In this document: positions 1-9,866 of the stretch, piece by piece
How positions within the stretch are numbered: the stretch's first letter is position 1
Layout: each line of letters opens with the position of its first letter
Assembly: GCA_030824495.1 (NCBI GenBank)
Contig: JAVBXP010000044.1
Location: forward strand, 1-64,000
From: a bacterium
GTDB taxonomy: Bacteria > Pseudomonadota > Alphaproteobacteria > Caulobacterales > Caulobacteraceae
Length of the DNA stretch: 64,000 nucleotides
Direction of reading: 5' to 3'
Notes under the pieces: generated by a model
What the model saw: the letters and a program-made list of their open reading frames with translations, nothing else
The model's database searches: none
Told to the model about the DNA's origin: nothing
Position numbers and translations under genes: made by a program

Positions 1-64
1 CGTGGGCGGAGCTTACGCCAAGGGCCATCGCCGCGATGGCCGTGCAGATAGAGATTGTCTTCAT
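1..64 (-). CDS. Small exported protein, 5' part only
   Basis: The reverse strand reads MKTISICTAIAAMALGVSSAH and runs off the window edge. This is a typical Sec signal peptide, so the product is probably exported. The ATG at 62-64 follows a GGAGGG ribosome site seven bases upstream. Its upstream leader resembles that of the next gene (219-542), and both start with a similar hydrophobic leader, so the two look like tandem paralogues. The mature protein is outside the window and its function is unknown. Confidence 0.6.
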   Translation of the reverse strand, partial: MKTISICTAIAAMALGVSSAH

Positions 65-218
65 GTCATCCCTCCGAATGGCCCAACCGCAACCGGGCCG
101 TGCAGATAACAGCGCCTAGCGGTCACGTTTGTTCCCGCCACGCTCGCGCTTCGCTAGCTGGATCGCAGGGATGAGGATCATCGGTCCGACGTGGCCACCA
201 CGACGGACCGCTTGATCC

Positions 219-542
219 TTAGTTGCCGCGCGGCTTGGTGTTCCGGCCGGTCTTGGAGAGCGGCGGGAATTTCGCGCGGTTTTCGGGCGTGTCGGCGACT
301 GGGCCGTTGGTGACGACCCGGATGTTCGACGCCGTAGCCGAGGTGTCGACGCCCGAGCTCATGGCGTCGGCGCTGACAGGTGGGTTGGCCATGGTCTGGC
401 TTGAGGTGTCGCTGCCCATCTGGTCAGCCGACGCCGCCGGGGCTGGAGCCGCAGCGGCCTTCTTCTTGCCTTCGCCAGCATGGGCCCCGCCTGCAAGCAG
501 AGCCATCGCCGCGGTGGCGGTAAGCAGAGTTCTGATCATCAT
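219..542 (-). CDS. Small exported Ala/Pro/Ser-rich protein of unknown function
   Basis: A 107-residue protein begins MMIRTLLTATAAMALLAGGAHA, a Sec signal peptide with probable cleavage after AHA. The mature part opens with a Lys-rich stretch (GEGKKK), then is low in complexity, rich in Ala, Pro, Ser and Thr, and ends in a basic tail (GRNTKPRGN). I chose the ATG at 542 rather than the longer ORF start at 716 because GGAG lies just upstream and the leader starts there. It is probably periplasmic or surface located. I recognise no family. It resembles the gene cut by the left edge in leader and signal peptide. Confidence 0.6.
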   Translation of the reverse strand: MMIRTLLTATAAMALLAGGAHAGEGKKKAAAAPAPAASADQMGSDTSSQTMANPPVSADAMSSGVDTSATASNIRVVTNGPVADTPENRAKFPPLSKTGRNTKPRGN

Positions 543-1267
<725 letters not shown>

Positions 1268-1304
1268 GCGCCGCCGAACTCATCGGGACAAGGGGATCAC
1301 GACA

Positions 1305-2738
1305 ATGAAGAAATCTGGACTACAAAAGCTGACGGGCCTGGCGCTCGCCGCCATGCTCGCGGGCGGCATACTCGCCCCGGCGGCGGCCTTCGCACAGGAC
1401 GCCGCCGCGCCGGCCGCGGTGGCCGCCGAGGCCTCTCCCGCCACCGCCACGCCCGAAACGCCGGCTCCGATGGCGGCTGAAGCCGCCCCCGCGCCCGCCG
1501 TCGAGGAAGAAGCGGCCGCGCCCGCCATCGATACCGGCGACACCTCCTGGGTCCTGACCTCCACAGCCCTGGTCCTGATGATGACCATTCCGGGCCTGGC
1601 GCTGTTCTACGGCGGCATGGTGCGGCGCAAGAACGTCATCGCCACCGTCGCCCAGTCCTTCGCGATCACCGCGGTGATTTCGGTCGTCTGGATGATCGCC
1701 GGCTACTCGCTCTCCTTCAGCGCCAACGACAATGAAGGGCTGAACAAGGTCATCGGCGGGTTCAGCAACGCGTTCCTGTCCGGCGTGACGATGGAAAGCA
1801 CCAACAGCCTGGCCGCCACGATCCCGGAATCGGTATTCGTGATGTTCCAGATGACCTTCGCGATCATCACCCCTGCCCTCATCGCCGGCGCCTATGCCGA
1901 GCGGATGAAGTTCTCGGCGGTCCTGGTCTTCACCGTGCTCTGGTCCCTGCTCGTCTACGCGCCGACCGCCCACGCGGTCTGGGGCGGCGGCTTCCTCGGC
2001 GGCGCTGGCGTGCTCGACTTCGCCGGCGGCACCGTGGTTCACATCAATGCTGGCGTCGCCGGCCTGATCTGCGCCCTCGTTCTTGGCCGTCGCAAAGGCT
2101 ACGGCACTGAAAACATGGCTCCGCACAACCTGGTGCTGACCATGATCGGCGCCAGCCTGCTGTGGGTTGGCTGGTTCGGCTTCAACGCCGGTTCGGCCGT
2201 CGGCGCCAATTCCTTGGCCGGTATCGCCATGCTGAACACCCAGGTGGCCACGGCCGCCGCCGCCATCGCCTGGATGGTGATCGAATGGGTCGAACGCAAG
2301 AAGCCCGGCATGCTGGGCCTGGCCTCCGGCGCGGTGGCCGGTCTGGTCGCCATCACCCCGGCCGCCGGCTTCGTCAACCCGCAAGGCGCGCTGATCATCG
2401 GCCTGCTGGGCGGCGCTGGCGGCTACTTCGGCGCGGTGTGGCTGAAGCGCCTGCTGAAGTACGACGACAGCCTCGACGCCTTCGGCGTGCACGGCATCGC
2501 CGGCATCATCGGCGCCCTGCTGACCGGCGTCCTCGCCGACCCGGCCGTCAACAGCCTTGGCGAAGGCGCCAGCCTGATGACCCAGCTGTACGGCGTGGCC
2601 ATCACCATCGCCTACGCCTCGATCGGCACCTTCATCATCCTGATGATCGTGAAGTACACGGTCGGCCTGCGGGTCAGCGAAGAAGCCGAGGTCGAAGGCC
2701 TTGATCTCTCGCAACACGGCGAAGCGCTGCACGACTAA
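1305..2738 (+). CDS. amtB: Ammonium transporter AmtB
   Basis: A 477-residue inner-membrane channel for ammonium. It has a signal peptide (MKKSGLQKLTGLALAAMLAGG...AFAQ) and about 50 residues of Ala/Pro/Glu-rich sequence before the Amt fold begins at DTSWVLTSTALVLMMTIPGLALFYGGMV. Family landmarks are AGAYAERMKFSA, the pore histidine in GGTVVHINAG, WVGWFGFNAGSA and the second histidine in DAFGVHGIAG. The C-terminal tail (YTVGLRVSEEAEVEGLDLSQHGE) is the GlnK-docking tail. The ATG at 1305 has AAGGGG upstream; the longer ORF from 1125 overlaps glnK and is not the start. A strong terminator follows. Confidence 0.95.
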   Translation: MKKSGLQKLTGLALAAMLAGGILAPAAAFAQDAAAPAAVAAEASPATATPETPAPMAAEAAPAPAVEEEAAAPAIDTGDTSWVLTSTALVLMMTIPGLALFYGGMVRRKNVIATVAQSFAITAVISVVWMIAGYSLSFSANDNEGLNKVIGGFSNAFLSGVTMESTNSLAATIPESVFVMFQMTFAIITPALIAGAYAERMKFSAVLVFTVLWSLLVYAPTAHAVWGGGFLGGAGVLDFAGGTVVHINAGVAGLICALVLGRRKGYGTENMAPHNLVLTMIGASLLWVGWFGFNAGSAVGANSLAGIAMLNTQVATAAAAIAWMVIEWVERKKPGMLGLASGAVAGLVAITPAAGFVNPQGALIIGLLGGAGGYFGAVWLKRLLKYDDSLDAFGVHGIAGIIGALLTGVLADPAVNSLGEGASLMTQLYGVAITIAYASIGTFIILMIVKYTVGLRVSEEAEVEGLDLSQHGEALHD

Positions 2739-2764
2739 ACCGCGCCTTCACCGTCAACTACGAG

Positions 2765-2796
2765 CGGGGGTCCTTCGGGGCCCCCGTTTTCGTTTG
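2765..2796 (+). terminator. Rho-independent terminator after amtB
   Basis: A nine-pair stem CGGGGGTCC / GGGCCCCCG (one G-T pair) around a TTCG loop is followed by TTTTCGTTT. It ends the glnK-amtB transcript and lies 26 bases after the amtB stop. Confidence 0.85.
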
Positions 2797-2807
2797 GGGG
2801 AACGAGT

Positions 2808-3692
2808 TCAGTCCGGCCAGGGACCGCCCAGGCGGCAGCGACGAACCCACCACCCCGGGCGCATGATCGAGATACGCTCAGCCAGCGCCTCGGCCTCGAT
2901 GTCCGAGGCGCAGATGGCGAAGCAGGTCGCGCCCGAGCCCGAAATGCGGGCAAGCAGGGTCTCGGGCTCATCCGCCAGGGTCTCGACCACGTCGCCGATC
3001 TCAGGCGCAAGAGCGATCGCCGGGTCCTGCAGGTCGTTGCGCATCATGCCGAGCCAGGCGGCGAATTCCTCGACGCTCTCGAAGGCGGCGGGCATCGGCG
3101 GCGGCGCGACGTCGCCAAAGGCCTTGCTGTCATCCAAGGCGCGATAGACGGCCGGCGTGGAGACGGCGACGCCGGGATTGACCAGCACCGCCTCGATCGT
3201 TGGCAGTTCGGGCGAAGGCGTCAGCCGTTCGCCCCGTCCTTCGGCCAACACCGGTCGGCCCCACAGGCAGGCGGCGCCATCAGCGCCGAGCGAGGCGGCG
3301 ACGGCCTCCAGGGCCTCATCGTCGATATTGATACCAAGCGTCGCACGCATCAGCCGCAGGGCCGCGCCCGCGTCGCTGGAACCGCCGCCCAGGCCAGCGG
3401 CCACCGGCAGGTTCTTCTCCAGCGACAGGCACAGCGGCGGCTGAGGCCCGCGCGCGCGCGCCAACAGGGCGCGGGCCGCGCGCAGGACAAGATTGTCGTC
3501 CTCGCCTGCGAGACCGGCCGCGAAGGGGCCGTTGACGCGGAACGACAAGGCGTCGGCGTCGTGGATCGCCACCTTGTCGCCGATGTCTGCGAACACCATC
3601 AGGCTGCAAAGCGGGTGGTATCCGTCATCGCCGAGCGCGCCGACGTGCAGGAACAGATTGATCTTCGCGGGCGCGAAGGCGACCGGGCCCAT
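2808..3692 (-). CDS. ispE: 4-diphosphocytidyl-2-C-methyl-D-erythritol kinase IspE
   Basis: A 294-residue GHMP kinase that phosphorylates CDP-methylerythritol in the non-mevalonate isoprenoid pathway. The N-terminal PAKINLFLHV carries Lys10. The ATP-binding glycine loop is LPVAAGLGGGSSDAGAA (residues 95-111). The C-terminal GHMP motif is ISGSGATCFAIC. It starts only nine bases after the stop of the TPR lipoprotein gene, so the two are probably co-transcribed. Length is normal for the family. Confidence 0.95.
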   Translation of the reverse strand: MGPVAFAPAKINLFLHVGALGDDGYHPLCSLMVFADIGDKVAIHDADALSFRVNGPFAAGLAGEDDNLVLRAARALLARARGPQPPLCLSLEKNLPVAAGLGGGSSDAGAALRLMRATLGINIDDEALEAVAASLGADGAACLWGRPVLAEGRGERLTPSPELPTIEAVLVNPGVAVSTPAVYRALDDSKAFGDVAPPPMPAAFESVEEFAAWLGMMRNDLQDPAIALAPEIGDVVETLADEPETLLARISGSGATCFAICASDIEAEALAERISIMRPGWWVRRCRLGGPWPD

Positions 3693-3701
3693 GGCTTGAG
3701 C

Positions 3702-5408
3702 CTATGGACCGGCGACGCGGGACGTGGTGGCCGGCCCCTTGGGACCCAGGCCGTTGGTCAGCTTGGCGTCGACATCAGCCTTGATCTTGTCGTCGGGGTC
3801 GAGGGTCAGGACCCGGCGCCACTGAAACTCCGCCTCGATCCGGCGGCCGACGCGCCAATAGGCGTCGCCGAGGTGGTTGTTGATCTCGGGATCGCCGGCC
3901 TCAAGCTCGACCGCCTGCTCCAGGAACTGCACGGCCTTCTTGTAGTCGCCCAGGCGATAGTGCGCCCAACCGAGCGAATCGATCATCGCGCCAGATTGCG
4001 GATTGGCCGCCACCGCGCGCTGGACCATGCCAAGCGCCTCGGGAAGCCGCTCGCCGCGATCGATCCAGCTATAGCCCAGATAGTTCAGCAGTTCGGGCTC
4101 GTCGGGACGCTGCTTCAGCGCGCCCTGCAGGTCGCGCTCGGCCTCCGGCCAGCGGCCAGAGCGCTCATAGGACACGCCGCGCGCATAGAGCAGCCGCCAG
4201 TCGGGATTGGGATCATCGCCGATCAGGTTCGACAAAACCTGCGCGGACTCATCGTACCGGTCGTTGGCGCGCAGCAGATCGGCATAGGTGATCTTGGCGT
4301 CGCGATCCCCGGAAGAGGCCGCGGCATTGGCCATTTTCAGGGCCGTTTCCGGTTCCTTGGCGTTCTGGAAGCTCCAAGCCAGCTTGGAGACCGCGGCCGG
4401 ATATTCCGGCGAACCGGGCTTGGGCTTGCCGTAGGCGGCCCGGGCGGCGTCGATATCCCCGGCGCTCTCCATCAGATCGCCGACCATCAGCCAGGCCTCG
4501 TTGCGGGCCGGATCAAGCCGCAGGGAGAGCCGCAGATAGGCTAGGCCGAGCTGGTCCTGCTTGGCGGCCAGCATGCCGGCGGCCGGCGCGATCAGCACCT
4601 GGGCTGCACCCTGGCGCAGGGTCGGTGGCGGCGGTGCGCCTTTGCCGGTGGCTGCGCGTGCGCGCGCGCTCGCCAAGGCCTCATCGTTCGGCTGAGCTCG
4701 CAAAGCGCGGTCGTACAAGGCCACAGCGTCCGGACCACGCTTGCGGCGCTCCAGGAAAGCGCCATAGGCCAGAACGGCGATGTCGCCTGGGGTGTCGCCG
4801 CCGGTCAGCGCCTTGTAATCGGTCTCGGCCTCGTCATAGCGCCGGGCGCGTTCGAACAGATAGGCTTGGCCGAGCTGGCCGAAATAGTCGACGACGCGAT
4901 CGTTGCGGACTTCCGGCCGGATCAGCGAACCCTCGACGTCGCCGGCCATGGCCGCGGCCCAGGGGGCCAGCAGCGACGCCGCGCCCCGGTGCGGGAAACC
5001 GATATTCTCGCCGGCCAAGGCTTCTTGCGCGGCCTTGCCGTCGCCATTGGCCATGAACTCCACGGCCTTGACCAACTGGCCCATGCGCTTGGTGGATTCC
5101 GAGGCTTCCTCGCCTTGCGGCGCAAGCTGCGCGGCGCGAGGGATGTCGCCGGCCAGAACGGCGGCGGTGAAGGCGCGATCCTGCAGCATATCGCTGGAGC
5201 CGCCCTCAAGCTCGGCCTTGGCGAAATAGGCCGCTGCCTCCGCGCCCTTGCCGTCGTTCAGGGCTCCCTGCCCGGCCAGGAACGCGCCGTAGGCCGACCC
5301 GCCCATGCCGTCGAGCGCTGCAGGCGTCCACCCAGCCTGCTGCTGTGGTGGCGTGGCGCAGGCCGCGACGAGGGCGAGCGGAGCGAAGGCGACTAGGAGA
5401 CGGCGCAT
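3702..5408 (-). CDS. TPR-repeat outer membrane lipoprotein
   Basis: A 568-residue protein starting MRRLLVAFAPLALVAACATPP, with a lipobox ending at Cys17. The rest is mostly tetratricopeptide repeats, for example RPDEPELLNYLGYSWIDRGERLPEALGMVQRAV and NPQSGAMIDSLGWAHYRLGDYKKAVQFLEQAV near the C-terminus. Such proteins act as scaffolds in envelope assembly or secretion; the partner here is unknown. The ORF is open for another 115 codons upstream, but the lipobox and an AGGAAA-like site place the start at 5408. It is upstream of and probably co-transcribed with ispE. Confidence 0.85.
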   Translation of the reverse strand: MRRLLVAFAPLALVAACATPPQQQAGWTPAALDGMGGSAYGAFLAGQGALNDGKGAEAAAYFAKAELEGGSSDMLQDRAFTAAVLAGDIPRAAQLAPQGEEASESTKRMGQLVKAVEFMANGDGKAAQEALAGENIGFPHRGAASLLAPWAAAMAGDVEGSLIRPEVRNDRVVDYFGQLGQAYLFERARRYDEAETDYKALTGGDTPGDIAVLAYGAFLERRKRGPDAVALYDRALRAQPNDEALASARARAATGKGAPPPPTLRQGAAQVLIAPAAGMLAAKQDQLGLAYLRLSLRLDPARNEAWLMVGDLMESAGDIDAARAAYGKPKPGSPEYPAAVSKLAWSFQNAKEPETALKMANAAASSGDRDAKITYADLLRANDRYDESAQVLSNLIGDDPNPDWRLLYARGVSYERSGRWPEAERDLQGALKQRPDEPELLNYLGYSWIDRGERLPEALGMVQRAVAANPQSGAMIDSLGWAHYRLGDYKKAVQFLEQAVELEAGDPEINNHLGDAYWRVGRRIEAEFQWRRVLTLDPDDKIKADVDAKLTNGLGPKGPATTSRVAGP

Positions 5409-5519
5409 AGAAAGGAAACTCGGCGCTTTCGAGGGCGAGTTCAAGGCGCCAAGGGACCTGATTGGGGAATGGCGCTTTCGCAGCCTGCCTATTCCGGGAT
5501 CCGGACAAAGCTGGTGGGC

Positions 5520-5548
5520 CCTCCTCCCCCGCTGAGCGGAGGAGGAGG
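5520..5548 (-). terminator. Strong hairpin downstream of etf-qo, no T-tract
   Basis: The sequence CCTCCTCCCCCGC-TGA-GCGGAGGAGGAGG folds into a stem of about 12 pairs with one mismatch, 12 bases after the ETF-QO stop. No run of T follows on the minus strand, so it may stabilise the transcript end or aid termination rather than act as an intrinsic terminator. Confidence 0.4.
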
Positions 5549-5559
5549 CGCCTGAAGTC

Positions 5560-7248
5560 CTACATGTTCGGGTAGTTCGGTCCGTCGCCACCTTGGGGCG
5601 TGGTCCAGTTGATGTTCTGCGACGGATCCTTGATGTCGCAGGTCTTGCAGTGGACGCAGTTCTGGAAGTTGATCTGGAACTTCGGGTTGTTCCCCTCGGC
5701 GTCGTAGAGCACCTCGTAGACGCCGGCCGGGCAGAACAGCCGCGCCGGTTCACCGAACCGGGGCAGGTTCACGTTCACCGGAATGCTCGGATCGGTGAGC
5801 TTCAGGTGGGCCGGCTGGTTCTCGTCGTGATTGGTCGAGGACAGGAAGACCGAAGACAGCTTGTCGAAGCTGAATTCGTTGTCCGGCTTCGGATAGACGA
5901 TCGGCTTGTAGTCCTTGGCCAGGCCCGTGGACTCCGCGTCCGACTTGCCGTGCTTCAGCGTGCCCCACGGCGACCAGCCCTTGAGAACTGTGGCCATGAT
6001 GGCGTCGACGCCGCCGAGCATGATGCCCGGGATGGTGCCGAACTTGGACCACAGCGGCTTGAAGTTACGGACGTTCCACAGCTCCTTGGCGATCGAGGAC
6101 TTCTGGTAGGCCTCTTCGTAGGACACCAGTTCGTCGCTGCTGCGGCCGCCCTGGATCGCGGTGAAGGCGGCCTCGGCGGCGAGCATGCCGCTCTTGACCG
6201 CGTTGTGGCTGCCCTTGATGCGGGGGACATTGACCATGCCGGCCGAGCAGCCGAGCAGCACGCCGCCCGGGAAGTAGAGCTGCGGCAGCGATTGCGCGCC
6301 CCCCTCGGTGATGGCGCGTGCGCCGTAGGAGATGCGCTTGCCGCCTTCCAGGTAGCCGCGGATCGCCGGGTGGGTCTTGAAACGCTGGAATTCGTCGAAG
6401 GGCGAGAGCCAGGGGTTCTTGTAGTTCAGGTGCAGCACGAAGCCGATGGCCACGTAGTTGTCCCCGAAGTGGTACATGAACGAGCCGCCGCCGGTGGCGT
6501 TGTCGAGCGGCCAGCCGAAGGTGTGCTGGGTCAAGCCGGGCTCGAAGTTCTCGTCCGGAACCTGCCACAGCTCCTTGATGCCGATGCCGAACTTCTGGGG
6601 TTCGCGGTCATTGCAGAGGCCGAAGCGGGCCTGGAGCTGCTTTGCCAGCGAACCGCGCACGCCCTCGCCGATGAAAGTGTACTTGGCGTGCAGTTCGATG
6701 CCGGGCTGATAGTCGGGGCCCTTCTCACCGTTCTTGTCGATGCCGAACACGCCGGCGACGACGCCCTTCACAGAGCCATCCTGGTTGTAGACAACTTCGG
6801 AGGCGGCCATGCCGGGATAGATCTCGACGCCGAGCGCCTCGGCGTGGGCGGCCAGCGAGCGACACACATTGCCCAGCGAGGCGATGTAGTTGCCGTGGTT
6901 CAGCATCCACTTCGGGAACGGCAGCCACGAGATGTCCAGGTCGCCGTGCGGGCCGAGGATCACGAACTTGTCGCGCGTGACCTTGGTTTCCAGCGGAATG
7001 CCGAGCTCTTGCCAGTTCGGCAGCAGCTCATTGATGCCGCTCGGATCGATCACCGCGCCCGACAGAATATGAGCGCCGACTTCGGAGCCCTTCTCCAGGA
7101 CCGCGACCGTAATCTCCGAGCCAGCGGCCTCAGCGAGTTGCTTCAGGCGGATAGCCGCCGACAGCCCCGCGGGCCCGGCGCCGACGATCACGACGTCGTA
7201 TTCCATCGCTTCGCGTTCAATTGCCTCAGTGGCGATGGCTTCGCTCAT
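5560..7248 (-). CDS. Electron transfer flavoprotein-ubiquinone oxidoreductase
   Basis: A 562-residue membrane-associated flavoprotein that passes electrons from ETF (fatty acid and amino acid dehydrogenases) to ubiquinone. The FAD motif YDVVIVGAGPAGLSAAIRL is near residue 20. The middle has the family signature GKRISYGARAITEGGAQSLPQLYFPGGVLLGCSAGMVNVPRIKG. The C-terminus carries the 4Fe-4S ligands in LFCPAGVYEV and FQNCVHCKTCDIKDPSQNINW. I place the start at MSEAIATEA (7248), with GGGG upstream, rather than 7302. Acyl-CoA dehydrogenase and acyl-CoA synthetase genes elsewhere in the window feed the same route. Confidence 0.95.
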   Translation of the reverse strand: MSEAIATEAIEREAMEYDVVIVGAGPAGLSAAIRLKQLAEAAGSEITVAVLEKGSEVGAHILSGAVIDPSGINELLPNWQELGIPLETKVTRDKFVILGPHGDLDISWLPFPKWMLNHGNYIASLGNVCRSLAAHAEALGVEIYPGMAASEVVYNQDGSVKGVVAGVFGIDKNGEKGPDYQPGIELHAKYTFIGEGVRGSLAKQLQARFGLCNDREPQKFGIGIKELWQVPDENFEPGLTQHTFGWPLDNATGGGSFMYHFGDNYVAIGFVLHLNYKNPWLSPFDEFQRFKTHPAIRGYLEGGKRISYGARAITEGGAQSLPQLYFPGGVLLGCSAGMVNVPRIKGSHNAVKSGMLAAEAAFTAIQGGRSSDELVSYEEAYQKSSIAKELWNVRNFKPLWSKFGTIPGIMLGGVDAIMATVLKGWSPWGTLKHGKSDAESTGLAKDYKPIVYPKPDNEFSFDKLSSVFLSSTNHDENQPAHLKLTDPSIPVNVNLPRFGEPARLFCPAGVYEVLYDAEGNNPKFQINFQNCVHCKTCDIKDPSQNINWTTPQGGDGPNYPNM

Positions 7249-7390
7249 GATCCCCGTAACTCCTAATGTGGCCGCGCGGGGGTTCCCCTCCCCTTGTTTC
7301 ACGCGGCGTTGATCCGTCGCGCGACTTATCCGAAGCTTGTACGAGGGCGGTCAAGCGCGAACTCGGCTATAGACGCCCTTTCAGGACCCA

Positions 7391-8200
7391 ATGACGCAAG
7401 CCGCCGCCATCGATCGCACCGCTGAGAGCCTCCTCGCCTTCTGGGCCGAGGCGGGTGTGGACGCCATGTTGCTCGATGCGCCGATCGATCGGATCGAGGC
7501 CGGCAAGTTCGTCGCGCCCAAACCGCCCGAAAAGAAGCCGCTGCTCGTCGCACCCGTCCGGCCGGGCGCGCTGGACGTCGATGGAGCGGTCGCTCAGGCG
7601 CGACACGTCGCCGCGGAAGCCCAGGATTTAGAGGCTCTGAAGGCCGCCATCGCCGCGTTCGACGGCTGCCCCCTCAAGCTGGAAGGCGCGCGACAATCGG
7701 TGTTCGCGCGCGGCGCGCCGGACGCGCCGCTGATGGTGATCGGCGAAGGGCCAGGCCCGGAAGAAGACACGCGCGGCGAGCCGTTCGTGGGCCAGGCGGG
7801 CCAAATGTTGGACCGCATGCTGGGGGCCGCTGGCCTCACCGACCGGGTGTTCATCACAAATACCGTGTTCTGGCGTCCGCCCGGTAATCGCACGCCTTCT
7901 CCGCAGGAACAGGCGATCTGCGCGCCCTTCCTGGAACGCGCCATCGAGTTGGTCGCGCCCAAGATGCTGCTGGTGCTGGGAGCGCCCGCCGCCAAGTCGA
8001 TCCTGAAGCGCGACGAGGGCATTCTGTCGCTGCGTGGGCGCTGGTTCGAGTGGCGTTCGGAGAGCGGGAAACTCGAACTTCCCGTCATGCCCACCCTGCA
8101 TCCGGCCTTCCTGCTGCGGCAGCCTGGCGCGAAGAAGAAGGCCTGGGCCGACCTGTTGACCCTGACCGAACGGCTTGATCGACCCGACCGTGGAGCTTAA
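7391..8200 (+). CDS. Uracil-DNA glycosylase, family 4-like
   Basis: A 269-residue protein. Residues from about 110 show the family core: VIGEGPGPEEDTRGEPFVGQAGQMLDRML, ITNTVFWRPPGNRTPSPQE, LVLGAPAAKSIL and the catalytic-site motif HPAFLLRQP. It removes uracil from DNA in base excision repair. The N-terminal 90 residues are a less conserved extension. Only two cysteines are present (in DGCPLK and QAICAPF), whereas classical family 4 enzymes use four to hold a 4Fe-4S cluster, so the cluster may be missing or altered. It is divergent from etf-qo. Confidence 0.85.
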   Translation: MTQAAAIDRTAESLLAFWAEAGVDAMLLDAPIDRIEAGKFVAPKPPEKKPLLVAPVRPGALDVDGAVAQARHVAAEAQDLEALKAAIAAFDGCPLKLEGARQSVFARGAPDAPLMVIGEGPGPEEDTRGEPFVGQAGQMLDRMLGAAGLTDRVFITNTVFWRPPGNRTPSPQEQAICAPFLERAIELVAPKMLLVLGAPAAKSILKRDEGILSLRGRWFEWRSESGKLELPVMPTLHPAFLLRQPGAKKKAWADLLTLTERLDRPDRGA

Positions 8201-8268
8201 GACTCTCCCATCACGAGAACGAGGGCCACGTCCAGATCGCGCGTAGAGGCGGCCGACGTGGGGAACGC

Positions 8269-9852
8269 ATGCGGGCACTAAGGGGCATGCGGATCGCGGT
8301 CTTGACCATGATCTGCTCGGCCATTGCCGGAACAACACAGGCTGCGCCCCAGGTGCTGAGCCCTTGGGACGTGCAACGCTACGTGTCCGCCTTCGAGGCT
8401 GTGGACCGCGGCGACTTCATCGACGCCGAAATGCAAAGCGGCGACATCAAGGATCGTTCCCTGGCCGGCCATCTGGCGTTCCGCCAGCTGATGCATCCAA
8501 GCGCCCGAGGCGCGAGCTATGAAGACCTTGCCGCCTGGCTGGAAAAGTACGGCGACCTGCCGGGCGCCGAGCGCGTCTATACGCTCGCCCTCAAGCGCAA
8601 GCCCGCCAACGCTCCGCCTTTGAAGACACCGGTCCTTGGCGGCGCTGAATGGCGCCGAGTCGAGGTCGCGGCCCAGGGCGTCGCCGGCCGCGCGCCCGCC
8701 GACCGCAGCCGCCAGGCGCGGGAAGCCTTCTATTCCGGCGATATACAGCGTGCGCTCGACCTGGCGCCGGCCGCCGGCGACCGCTGGATCGCCGGTCTCG
8801 CCGCCTATCGCCTGAAGAATTTCGTCCTGGCCGAAAGCTATCTGGGCCAGGTCGCCCGCGACGAGGGCGAGGATCCGTGGATCCGGTCGGGGGCCGCCTT
8901 CTGGGCAGCTCGCGCGCTCGAGGAAACCGGCGACACGACTCGCGCCCAGGGCTTCATCAAGCTGGCCGCGCGCCATCCGACCACGTTCTACGGCATGATC
9001 GCCGAGCGCCGGATGCGACTGCAGGCGATCAGCGACACCCGCAACGCCCCGACCGGCCAGTTCGTGCCGGCCTCGTTCTCGGCCTCCAGCGCGCCGAGCG
9101 CCCACCTCAACCAGTTCATCCGCGACGACGTCCGCGCCCATCGCGCTACGGGCCTGGCTCAGGTCGGCATGCCGGTCGAAGCGGGCCTTGAGCTGCGCGC
9201 GGGCCTGGCGCTAGCCAAGACCGAGACCGAGCGTTCGCAGTGGATGGGACTGATTCTCGCCCTGAACGCGCCGCTGACCTCGGACGCTGACGTCGCCACC
9301 TCCCTGCCCCGCGGCCGCTCGTTCGTGGAGCCCGACTATCCGACCCCGGTGCTGGAGCCGAAGTGGGGCTTCACCATCGACCGGGCGCTGGTCTACGCCA
9401 TCGTTCGCCAGGAAAGCCGCTTCAACCCGGCCGTGGTCTCACCGTCCGGCGCGGTCGGCCTGATGCAGCTGATGCCGGAAGCTGCGGCCCGCGCGGCCGG
9501 AGACGACAAGCTGAAGGCCGATATGAGCCCGCTGTTCGATCCGGCGTTCAATCTGCGGGTCGGTCAGGACTATGTGACCTGGCTGATGGAGCGCGGGGTC
9601 GGCTACGACATCCTGCGCACCGTTGCGGCCTATAACGGCGGCCCCGGCACGTTGTTGAAGACCGCCCAGAAGGTCGGGGAAGACGACAGCCTGCTGATCA
9701 TCGAAAGCCTGCCCAGCCTTGAAACCCGCAACTATGTGGAAAAGGTGATGGCCGGCTATTGGACCTACCGGAAGAAGTTCGGGATGGATTCCAAGACCCT
9801 CGACGCCCTGGCCATGGGCGCCAACTTCGTAGACGCGCGGCTGGATCGTTAG
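8269..9852 (+). CDS. Soluble lytic murein transglycosylase
   Basis: A 527-residue periplasmic enzyme with an N-terminal signal peptide (MRIAVLTMICSAIAGTTQAA). The central 350 residues form a helical superhelix like the U-domain of Slt70. The C-terminal SLT lysozyme-like domain has the catalytic glutamate E382 in YAIVRQESRFNP, then SPSGAVGLMQLMPEAA and TVAAYNGGPGTLLK. It cleaves peptidoglycan glycan strands to anhydromuropeptides. The start at 8269 has GGGGAA upstream; the ATG at 8287 is an alternative. A palindromic repeat follows its stop. Confidence 0.92.
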   Translation: MRALRGMRIAVLTMICSAIAGTTQAAPQVLSPWDVQRYVSAFEAVDRGDFIDAEMQSGDIKDRSLAGHLAFRQLMHPSARGASYEDLAAWLEKYGDLPGAERVYTLALKRKPANAPPLKTPVLGGAEWRRVEVAAQGVAGRAPADRSRQAREAFYSGDIQRALDLAPAAGDRWIAGLAAYRLKNFVLAESYLGQVARDEGEDPWIRSGAAFWAARALEETGDTTRAQGFIKLAARHPTTFYGMIAERRMRLQAISDTRNAPTGQFVPASFSASSAPSAHLNQFIRDDVRAHRATGLAQVGMPVEAGLELRAGLALAKTETERSQWMGLILALNAPLTSDADVATSLPRGRSFVEPDYPTPVLEPKWGFTIDRALVYAIVRQESRFNPAVVSPSGAVGLMQLMPEAAARAAGDDKLKADMSPLFDPAFNLRVGQDYVTWLMERGVGYDILRTVAAYNGGPGTLLKTAQKVGEDDSLLIIESLPSLETRNYVEKVMAGYWTYRKKFGMDSKTLDALAMGANFVDARLDR

Positions 9853-9866
9853 GCTACCGCCCGATT

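Noticed and set aside
1320-2732. 470-codon ORF antisense to amtB
   Set aside because: It is the shadow of a clear AmtB gene; its translation is Gly/Asp/His-rich with no domain.
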